A stretch of DNA of 64,000 nt from Synechococcus sp. WH 7805 (GTDB lineage: Bacteria > Cyanobacteriota > Cyanobacteriia > PCC-6307 > Cyanobiaceae). The position numbers were made by a program, and so were the translations under genes. The notes below the pieces were generated by a model. That model did not search any database. It saw only the letters and a program-made list of their open reading frames with translations, and had not been told where the DNA came from. This document shows positions 58,509 to 64,000 of the stretch, in pieces. The first letter of the stretch is position 1. Every line of letters begins with the position of its first letter. The stretch lies in contig NZ_CH724168.1 in assembly GCF_000153285.1 (NCBI RefSeq), positions 1,207,008 to 1,271,007 of the forward strand. Direction: 5' to 3'.

Positions 58509-59678
58509 TCAGGAGGCTCGCAGAACCTCGACCACGCTACGGAACGCGAACCATTCCGGAATCTCCTCACCACTGCGAAGCATCTTGCGGAACTGCGTGC
58601 CGCTGAGTTTCCTCACGTGCAGACCACGGGCTTCGGCGTGTTCGGCCGTCACGTAACCCTCTTCCTCTGTGTAGACCAAGTTGAGGGATGGAACCGTCTC
58701 CATCGTGAGTTCCGGCGCACATTCCTTAGCGAAGTTCTGTGCGTCATACGCGCCATAGAAGTCATCTCCGGTCAGTGATGACTTGCAACCAGCCATATCG
58801 CGCCCAATGATGAAGTGAGTGCAGCCGTAGTTGCGGCGGATAATCATGTGCTGCAGGGCTTCACGAGGTCCTGCCATGTGCATGGCATAGGGGAGATAGG
58901 CCCAACGAATGCGCGGATTGTCCACCTCAGCAGCAAGACGTTCATAGGTCTGGAACCGAACCGCACCGGGGATGTCGTCCTGCTGGGTGGGACCGCATGT
59001 GGGATGAACCAGCACCACGGCCTTCTCACTCACATTGCTGGCATCCAAAGCTCGCGTGAACAGTTCGTAGTGAGCACGGTGGATGGGATTGCGGCACTGG
59101 AAGGCGACCACGTCTTCACCAGCAGGCAACCCGGCACGCACTTCCGCAGGGGTCTTGCAGGGAAACACCCGCTTCGGGAGCTCAAGCCCCTGAATCACCC
59201 CTCCGAGATAGAAGCGGCGGCGTTCCGTAGCAATCATCCGAACTGCGGGATGCTCGAGGGATGTGGTGCCATAGCAGCCTTTTGCCTCCACAACCTTGTC
59301 GGGCTCCCACTTGTCCTCAACCGTGAGAACGGCAAGATCCTGACCCTTGTAGGTGAGCAGCACCTTGTCTCCGACCGTCACATCGTCTCGATCGGTGTCC
59401 ATGACGATTGGCAGGCCGAACAGATGACCTGAGGTCGTGCGATGACCTTCCACAACAGCGGCATAGTCCGCCTGATGCATGAATCCGCGCTCAGGAGAGA
59501 AGCCACCGACGATGAGGAGCTCCACGTCGCAGGCGTTGCGGTCGGAGCATTCGACACTTGTGGTTGCTGAAGCTTTCACAGAAGCCCGATCGGACTCAGG
59601 CACCATCAGATCAACCAGGGTCCCTCCATAGGGGGCAATCACGCCTGAGGACTGTGTTGAGGTGGTGCTGGCAGTCAT
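58509..59678 (-). CDS. sat: Sulfate adenylyltransferase (ATP sulfurylase)
   Basis: Activates sulfate to adenosine 5'-phosphosulfate, the entry point for cysteine synthesis and for the PAPS that sulfotransferases use. 389 residues, monofunctional. Active-site motifs are AFQCRNPIHRAHYELF (QxRN and HxxH) and HPTCGPTQQDDIP, with GRDMAGCKSSLTGDDFYG in the C-terminal part. ATG 59678. Lies between ftsH and the psbO terminator. Confidence 0.97.
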   Translation of the reverse strand: MTASTTSTQSSGVIAPYGGTLVDLMVPESDRASVKASATTSVECSDRNACDVELLIVGGFSPERGFMHQADYAAVVEGHRTTSGHLFGLPIVMDTDRDDVTVGDKVLLTYKGQDLAVLTVEDKWEPDKVVEAKGCYGTTSLEHPAVRMIATERRRFYLGGVIQGLELPKRVFPCKTPAEVRAGLPAGEDVVAFQCRNPIHRAHYELFTRALDASNVSEKAVVLVHPTCGPTQQDDIPGAVRFQTYERLAAEVDNPRIRWAYLPYAMHMAGPREALQHMIIRRNYGCTHFIIGRDMAGCKSSLTGDDFYGAYDAQNFAKECAPELTMETVPSLNLVYTEEEGYVTAEHAEARGLHVRKLSGTQFRKMLRSGEEIPEWFAFRSVVEVLRAS

Positions 59679-59727
59679 GACAGGCCTTCATCGAAACGGG
59701 AAGCTCGAGAATTGTCCCAGATTGCAC

Positions 59728-59752
59728 AAAAAAAGGGGAGCGCATGCTCCCC
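59728..59752 (-). terminator. Terminator of psbO
   Basis: On the minus strand a 7-bp stem GGGGAGC/GCTCCCC with loop ATGC is followed by seven T residues. It lies about 35 bp past the psbO stop and about 50 bp before sat, separating the two transcripts. Confidence 0.92.
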
Positions 59753-59787
59753 CTTCGGTCGGGTTGGCGAGGAAGAAGCGACGAAGC

Positions 59788-60609
59788 TCAGGCTTCCTCG
59801 AGTCGACCGTAGAGCTCACCATTGATCTTCACATCAACGATTTCACGGCCACCCATATCGGAGTCTGAAGGCTGAATGGCTGAGAAGACTCCGGCGAATT
59901 CTCCGGTTTCAGGATCAACTTTGGTGATGGACATACTCATGACACCTTGACCATCGATGTAACGCTTGACGTTCTCGGTCTCCAGCTCCTTGTAGTCGCC
60001 ACCCAGGCCAATCAGTCCTTGTGGGTAGTCCACACCAGTTGTGAGAGCGCGGCCCTTGGGATCAATGAAGTTGCTCGTGCGGTAGCTGGGGGTCCGATAT
60101 GTTCCGTCGAAATCAGTGCTGGTTGTAATCGCGGCACCGTTGGCCGAGGCACTCAGACTCTTACTGGAGAACGTGAAGGGAAACTCTTCACCTCCGGGAA
60201 TCAGCACAGTGATCGGCTGAAAATCAATGCCACCTTCTTCCGTGAAGGTCAGGCTGTCTTCTCCGACTTCAAGTGTGCCGTAAACCTCATCGAGACTGGA
60301 GGTGTAGCGCGTGAGGATTTTGCCTTCGACAAATTGTGCTTCTTGTCGTTTGTTGGCAGGCTCACCCTTAACGAAGACTTGCGTGGGGTGCATGCAGATC
60401 CCTCTGAGCTCGTAATCAGCACCAGGGGTCAGCGCAATGGAACCGCGAGCCGAGTCTGAAAGGGTTGGGCAGTCGTTGGCCTTACCCGTATTGCGGATGT
60501 CGTCGTAAGTGACATTGGAACGTTCAACGGCCTGTGCACCGCCGCTGCAGGCGGTGACAACCGTGAGACAGAAGGCCAGCACCAGGGCCAGCAGAGGACG
60601 GAAGCGCAT
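59788..60609 (-). CDS. psbO: Photosystem II manganese-stabilizing protein PsbO
   Basis: PsbO caps the oxygen-evolving complex on the lumen side. From ATG 60609 it has 273 residues; the upstream open frame is not part of it. Residues 1-25 are a signal peptide (MRFRPLLALVLAFCLTVVTAC). The mature part has LTYDD-like NVTYDDIRNTGKANDC, with the second Cys in RGICMHP forming the usual disulfide, and SLDEVYGTLEV and VDYPQGLIGLGGDY. The signal ends in VTAC, a possible lipobox. Followed by a strong terminator. Confidence 0.97.
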   Translation of the reverse strand: MRFRPLLALVLAFCLTVVTACSGGAQAVERSNVTYDDIRNTGKANDCPTLSDSARGSIALTPGADYELRGICMHPTQVFVKGEPANKRQEAQFVEGKILTRYTSSLDEVYGTLEVGEDSLTFTEEGGIDFQPITVLIPGGEEFPFTFSSKSLSASANGAAITTSTDFDGTYRTPSYRTSNFIDPKGRALTTGVDYPQGLIGLGGDYKELETENVKRYIDGQGVMSMSITKVDPETGEFAGVFSAIQPSDSDMGGREIVDVKINGELYGRLEEA

Positions 60610-60726
60610 GGGAGAGTTGCCGAATGGCCGGGTGGTGACAATGTCCACCGATGAGGCGGATCCTACAGAAGCTGATCGGCCACTCCCGCTAGGTTCGCAA
60701 CCTCTCAACAACGTGAAGCGATCGGC

Positions 60727-61032
60727 GTGCAGCGCAACGATGAATCCATGATCCAGGCTCAGCTTCAGCCAATGCTTGAGCAGCTTCGGGCGCTTGCCGA
60801 CGACCAACGCGATAAGCCTGAGGCACTTCTCCTCTTCCTTAGAGAGCTTGAAGCCCTTCACCGCGACGTTCAAGAGGGAGCGTTTCGCAACAGCCTTCCG
60901 GAAGATCGCCAGCAGCTCTTTAGCTTTCTTCAGACCCTTGAGCGCAGCGGTGGCTGGCCCTATATCCCTCGGCTGCAACTCAAAACCTTCATCGCACTGC
61001 TCGATCAGGGACCTGCTGATATGGCGGCCTAA
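60727..61032 (+). CDS. Small helical protein, function unknown
   Basis: A 101-residue, mainly alpha-helical, charged protein (MIQAQLQPMLEQLRALADDQRDKP, LLFLRELEALHRDVQEG). GTG 60727 or ATG 60748 may be the start. Its final bases overlap the convergent coaBC stop by 4 bp. Codon use is like the neighbours, so it is probably real, but I do not recognise the family. Confidence 0.65.
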   Translation: MQRNDESMIQAQLQPMLEQLRALADDQRDKPEALLLFLRELEALHRDVQEGAFRNSLPEDRQQLFSFLQTLERSGGWPYIPRLQLKTFIALLDQGPADMAA

Positions 61033-62285
61033 TCGCCAAGCTGGCTGAGCCGATCCAGCAGATCGTGTGCCAGAGCGAACTTGTGCATGGCAGGCATTTC
61101 CTCCTGGCGTTCACCGGGGCCGATGAGCCAGCCACCGTTCAGGTCGCAGTCAAGACCCTGATTCGGGCGATCGATCGGATTGACCATCAACAGGTCACAC
61201 CCTTTGGCCTGATACTTCTCATAACCGCGCTGGAGCAAGGTTTTATCGTCTCCAGCTAATGCAGCAAAACCCAGCAGGCGCTGCCGGGAAGGACGTCTTG
61301 ACCGCAGCAACTGAAGCAGGTCCGGCACCTGCTCCCAGCCCTCAGCAATCGTCTTCATGAGCTCGCCTTTGGGAAGTTTGGATGAATCCTCCAAGCACTT
61401 GCGCCGCAAATCCGCAACGGCTGCGCACATCAACACGGCATCGGCGCGTGGTTGATGCTCCAACAGGCAGAGCTCCATTGCGGCGCTGCTGAAAGCCGGC
61501 AGACAGTTCAGACCCTCCAGCCAGGCCTCTGGAACCTTCAGCGGACCATGCACCAAATCAACGTAAGCACCACGGAAGCGTGCCGCTTGCGCGAGCAGAA
61601 CGCCCATGCGGCCGCTGCTGCGGTTACTCATCAGGCGCACAGAATCCAGCGGTTCCTGCGTGGGCCCAGCACTGATCAGCACACGCTTGCCGCGCCAATC
61701 GCAACGCAGCCTCCCCTGCTTGTCAGCCTGCAAAAACATGCTGGCGGCAGCCAGCACGACGCACTCCGGAGCAGCCATCCGTCCGGTCCCGACGCGGTCA
61801 CACGCCAGCAATCCGGCCTCCGGAGCCAGGGGCAGCACCCGAGGATCTCCATGGAGCGTGAGCCAGTTGCGCTGAACCGCCGGGTGTTGCCACATGGCGG
61901 TGTTCATGGCTCCTGCAGCCAGAACCGGGCACTCACAGGCCAACAGAAGACTGGCAAGCAGTCCTTCGCCCTCACCGTGCACCCATCGAGAGAGGCTACT
62001 GGCGCTCAGCGGTGCCACGATCACCAAATCGGCCCATTCCGCGAGCTCGATGTGCAGAGGTCGCGAGCGGGACGGATCCCATTGATCAGCGTCCTGAAGA
62101 CAGGAATGACGACTGAGACAAGCCAGAGCGACAGGACTGACAAGCTGGGCACCACTGCTGGTCACTAAGCAACGGACCTGCGCACCCTCCTTAACAAGAG
62201 CACTCACCAGCAGTGGTGTCTTCACAGCGGCGATGCTTCCGCAGGCCGCAACAACCACTCGCCGTCCCTGCAGCAGCCCGTCCAT
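61029..62285 (-). CDS. coaBC: Bifunctional phosphopantothenoylcysteine decarboxylase/ligase
   Basis: Two steps of coenzyme A synthesis. N-terminal CoaC: flavoprotein fold with VVVAACGSIAAVKTPLLVSAL and GAMNTAMWQHPAVQ (the flavin/substrate-clamp Asn motif). C-terminal CoaB from about residue 200: KRVLISAGPTQEPLDSVRLMSN, SSGRMGVLLAQAA, and KLPKGELMKTI (active-site K-L-K-K-like). 418 residues, normal. Its start lies 3 bp after the small DUF2555 gene's end on the same strand. Confidence 0.95.
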   Translation of the reverse strand: MDGLLQGRRVVVAACGSIAAVKTPLLVSALVKEGAQVRCLVTSSGAQLVSPVALACLSRHSCLQDADQWDPSRSRPLHIELAEWADLVIVAPLSASSLSRWVHGEGEGLLASLLLACECPVLAAGAMNTAMWQHPAVQRNWLTLHGDPRVLPLAPEAGLLACDRVGTGRMAAPECVVLAAASMFLQADKQGRLRCDWRGKRVLISAGPTQEPLDSVRLMSNRSSGRMGVLLAQAARFRGAYVDLVHGPLKVPEAWLEGLNCLPAFSSAAMELCLLEHQPRADAVLMCAAVADLRRKCLEDSSKLPKGELMKTIAEGWEQVPDLLQLLRSRRPSRQRLLGFAALAGDDKTLLQRGYEKYQAKGCDLLMVNPIDRPNQGLDCDLNGGWLIGPGERQEEMPAMHKFALAHDLLDRLSQLGD

Positions 62286-62288
62286 CGG

Positions 62289-62516
62289 TCAGTCCTCGTC
62301 GAAGGGTTCCTGATCGATCAGGTGCACATAGGGACGCGTGAGCTCAGGGCGATGAATCGCCAGAGCACGAAGCAGGTGCCAGTCGCTAAGGCCCTCAAAC
62401 GGGGTTGGGTAGTCGTCGTCTTCAAGACGACGGGCCAGGGAGGCCACCGAGGCTTCATCGAAGGAAGCCAGACGCTCCGGCGTGATCGTCATGCAGAGCG
62501 TGGACGCTTCCTTCAT
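62289..62516 (-). CDS. DUF2555 family protein
   Basis: A small cyanobacterial protein of about 75 residues. The family core is LARRLEDDDYPTPFEGLSDWHLLRALA, read in two parts, followed by RPELTRPYVHLIDQEPFDED. ATG 62516 is preferred over TTG 62534; ATG 62492 is also possible. Function unknown. Just upstream of coaBC on the same strand and likely co-transcribed. Confidence 0.88.
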   Translation of the reverse strand: MKEASTLCMTITPERLASFDEASVASLARRLEDDDYPTPFEGLSDWHLLRALAIHRPELTRPYVHLIDQEPFDED

Positions 62517-62562
62517 TGTGCCTGGCGTCTTCAACGAAAGACAGACGCTAGGTTTCGGTTAA

Positions 62563-62635
62563 GGGGGGTTAGCTCAGCTGGTAGAGCGCTGCGATCGCAC
62601 CGCAGAGGTCAGGGGTTCGAATCCCCTATCCTCCA
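62563..62635 (+). tRNA. tRNA-Ala (anticodon CGC)
   Basis: A 73-nt cloverleaf: acceptor GGGGGGT/ATCCTCC with two G-T pairs, D arm GCTCAGCTGGTAGAGC, anticodon stem CTGCG/CGCAG with loop ATCGCAC (anticodon CGC, read as alanine GCG), T arm AGGGGTTCGAATCCCCT and discriminator A. CCA is not encoded. The following small gene begins 15 bp later. Confidence 0.93.
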
Positions 62636-62649
62636 TGAGTCATTCTAGA

Positions 62650-62823
62650 ATGGACGTTATGAATTGGACGTCCGACGCCGAAGAAGCGCTTCGCGAAGTT
62701 CCCTTCTTTGTTCGTCCAGCGGTCCGTCGCAGGATCGAATCAATAGCAATTGAGCAGAAGCGTGATCTGATCGACAGCACGTTCTACGGAGAGGCGAGAT
62801 CCCAGTTCGCCCGCCGTTCGTGA
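62650..62823 (+). CDS. PCP_red-type small domain protein
   Basis: About 57 residues matching the short domain found at the C-terminus of the light-independent protochlorophyllide reductase subunit ChlB: W-x-x-DAEEALREVPFFVRPAVRRRIE, then IDSTFYGEARSQF, here as a separate protein. ATG 62650 or 62659 is possible. Such stand-alone copies have no settled role. The stop TGA overlaps the next small gene's ATG. Confidence 0.75.
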   Translation: MDVMNWTSDAEEALREVPFFVRPAVRRRIESIAIEQKRDLIDSTFYGEARSQFARRS

Positions 62824-62972
62824 TGAATCTTCGGATGGTCACACGCCGAAGCTTTCGACCGCTTCTCATGACCGTTCTGGGATGTGCCGTGTTCGCTTCA
62901 ATTCCGGTGCGCCCGTCCGCACTGCTGACTTACCTGCTGATTCTCATGGCCGGCGGCCTGGCCCGCCGCTGA
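62823..62972 (+). CDS. 49-residue membrane protein, unknown
   Basis: A very short gene starting at ATG 62823, overlapping the previous stop (TGATG), ending TGA 62970-62972. The protein has a basic N-terminus (MNLRMVTRRSFRP), one hydrophobic segment LLMTVLGCAVFASI, a short polar turn with Pro, a second hydrophobic segment LLTYLLILMAGGLA, and an Arg-Arg end: a hairpin of two membrane helices. Translational coupling to the PCP_red gene suggests it is real. No known family recognised. Confidence 0.55.
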   Translation: MNLRMVTRRSFRPLLMTVLGCAVFASIPVRPSALLTYLLILMAGGLARR

Positions 62973-63038
62973 AGACACCCCAAGAATGCAGTGCTGCGGG
63001 GTCATGCGGTAAAAGAGACGTTGAGAAGATCTCGGTAA

Positions 63039-63239
63039 ATGTCTCAGTCAAAACGCGAACAGGTGGTGAGTCATCTGCGTTATATCCGTCAGGAATTGCG
63101 CGAAATGCACCAAGGCGTCATGGAAGACGGCCTCCTACCAGAAGCCGGCGAAGTGCGTGGTGTGATGGCGCAGATGGAAGCCCTGCTTGAACTGCTCGAA
63201 GGCAAGAGCTCTCGCAAGGCCAAAGCTGAATCCGACTGA
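63039..63239 (+). CDS. Small conserved-looking helical protein, unknown
   Basis: A 66-residue protein (MSQSKREQVVSHLRYIRQEL, then EDGLLPEAGEVRGVMAQMEALLELLE and a basic tail). It looks wholly alpha-helical and amphipathic. ATG 63039. A strong terminator lies 64 bp after the stop. The family is not recognised with certainty. Confidence 0.7.
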   Translation: MSQSKREQVVSHLRYIRQELREMHQGVMEDGLLPEAGEVRGVMAQMEALLELLEGKSSRKAKAESD

Positions 63240-63302
63240 TTTCGACGGCCCTCTTGCCAAATTGCGAGGAACAAGCTTTCCTTCGCCAGTCCCCATCATC
63301 CG

Positions 63303-63326
63303 ACCCAGGCCGTGCCTGGGTTTTTT
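63303..63326 (+). terminator. Rho-independent terminator
   Basis: A perfect 8-bp stem ACCCAGGC/GCCTGGGT with a 3-nt loop CGT, the 3' arm merging into TTTTTTATTTT. It ends the transcript of the small genes at 62650-63239. Confidence 0.93.
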
Positions 63327-63461
63327 ATTTTCAGTCCAAGATGTAGCGCTTGATAAAGGCAAAAGCACTAGGAATGGTGTAAACATCGTTCGGCAGGGTC
63401 TGGGTCGGGTGATGGGGATCACCAGTGCACCTCCCTGCCTCTTCTCTGAGCGGCTTCCCTC

Positions 63462-63803
63462 ATGACCGCCCGTCTTCAGTCAACCCAGCTTCAACAAAGC
63501 CTTGGAGAAGCCTCGACTCGGCTCGACCGTTGGGCGAAGAATCCCTGGCGTCGTGCCTCCCTCCTCCTGATCGCCCTGACGGGAAGCTTCATGCTCGGAA
63601 ACGGTATTCCTGCCATTTCCGGTTCCCTCAATCTGATGGATCCGCTGGCATCCATGTTGAGCGTTGGGGTTCTAGAGGTGATGGTGCGCGTGAGGCGTCA
63701 CTGGGCCAGGGATCACAACAATCATCTGGGCCGTCAGCTTCTGGACATGATCCGTATCGGTCTGTTGTATGGGCTCCTGCTGGAGGGTTTCAAGCTTCTC
63801 TGA
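63462..63803 (+). CDS. DUF565 / Ycf20-like membrane protein
   Basis: A 113-residue protein with two or three hydrophobic segments (RASLLLIALTGSFMLGNGIP, MLSVGVLEVMV, RIGLLYGLLLEGFKLL). This arrangement and the final GLLYGLLLEGFKLL match the Ycf20/DUF565 family shared by cyanobacteria and plastids; a plant homologue affects non-photochemical quenching. ATG 63462. Followed by a flavoprotein dehydrogenase-like gene. Confidence 0.8.
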   Translation: MTARLQSTQLQQSLGEASTRLDRWAKNPWRRASLLLIALTGSFMLGNGIPAISGSLNLMDPLASMLSVGVLEVMVRVRRHWARDHNNHLGRQLLDMIRIGLLYGLLLEGFKLL

Positions 63804-63883
63804 CGCTCCTGACTGCACTGCAGAGCACGGACAAAACTTCTGTCGATTCATACCCTACGGACAGACCTGCTGAAGTTCTGGCC

Positions 63884-64000
63884 ATGGCTGGTGAGCGTTT
63901 CTACCTCGAGCTTGAGCCCCCAGAGGAACGCCTTCGTCATGCCCCCCACGTGGTGATCGTTGGCGGTGGATTCGCTGGTGTCAGAGCCTGCAAAGCCTTG
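63884..64000 (+). CDS. Type 2 NADH dehydrogenase-like flavoprotein, 3' end missing
   Basis: Only the first 39 residues are in the window: MAGERFYLELEPPEER, then HVVIVGGGFAGVRACKAL, a dinucleotide-binding GxGxxG motif as in NDH-2-type NAD(P)H dehydrogenases and related FAD enzymes. ATG 63884. The family call rests on this motif and on its place after a Ycf20-like gene; other pyridine nucleotide-disulfide oxidoreductases are possible. Confidence 0.6.
   Translation, partial: MAGERFYLELEPPEERLRHAPHVVIVGGGFAGVRACKAL

Noticed and set aside
60610-60978. N-terminal extension of the psbO frame by 123 codons
   Set aside because: PsbO has a clear signal peptide at ATG 60609, and the extension is antisense to the small gene at 60727-61032.
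1-64000. CRISPR arrays, insertion sequences, rRNA genes
   Set aside because: No regularly spaced repeats, no transposase motifs with terminal repeats and no rRNA-like sequence were seen in the window.

Overview
The window looks like a chromosomal segment of a marine picocyanobacterium, most likely a high-GC Synechococcus of subcluster 5.1. The reasons are the adjacent psaA and psaB genes, psbA and psbO, a ferredoxin-dependent glutamate synthase, dapL, a CbiG-CobJ fusion, and a glycine-betaine synthesis and uptake cluster. Everything here comes from reading the sequence by eye. No searches were run, so the strain is not claimed.

Layout. 1-4388: the 3' part of an RND efflux pump, a small protein of unknown role and a cupin. 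4396-9431: psaA-psaB (minus strand) with a strong terminator and a long structured leader. 9432-13567: a secreted Pro/Glu-rich protein, cobJ (CbiG fusion, with no ordinary start codon at its apparent N-terminus), tRNA-Pro and lipA. 13568-21802: an AT-rich block that contrasts sharply with its flanks. It encodes a large two-catalytic-domain glycosyltransferase, two sulfotransferases, a TPR protein with a sialyltransferase-like C-terminus and a polysaccharide pyruvyltransferase, and looks like a surface-glycan genomic island.

21803-28924: a YciI-like protein and glsF (minus), then a phosphodiester glycosidase-like protein and an IscA-like protein. 29000-33798: the str operon rpsL-rpsG-fusA-tuf, a terminator or attenuator structure, then rpsJ. 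33855-36921: a LON-N protein, a tocopherol/plastoquinone methyltransferase, pheA and a DUF1997 protein. 36883-42310: an rnhB-rne-radical SAM/DUF2344 group on the minus strand. 42373-47662: dapL, clpS, a CPBP protease, a B12-binding radical SAM protein and a psbA gene encoding the Glu130 (D1:2) form of D1. 47799-53701: a BASS transporter, then proVWX (minus) divergent from the glycine-to-betaine methyltransferase pair, an osmoprotectant module. 53701-64000: DUF985 cupin, aroC, a histone-H1-like protein, an aldolase of the KDPG family with an altered active site, ftsH, sat, psbO, coaBC, DUF2555, tRNA-Ala, several very small proteins, a Ycf20-like protein and the start of a type-2 NADH dehydrogenase-like gene.

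How it fits together. Core photosynthesis genes (PSI core, D1, PsbO, an FtsH of the PSII-repair type, plastoquinone/tocopherol methylation), nitrogen and sulfur assimilation (glsF, sat) and translation genes form a conserved, densely packed backbone with frequent 1-4 bp overlaps. The least-described material is the glycan island at 13.6-21.8 kb. Other points to look at are an 18-bp perfect inverted repeat at the 3' overlap of two convergent genes (36857-36905), a three-segment alternative hairpin between tuf and rpsJ, the cobJ start, and the cluster of tiny genes after tRNA-Ala.
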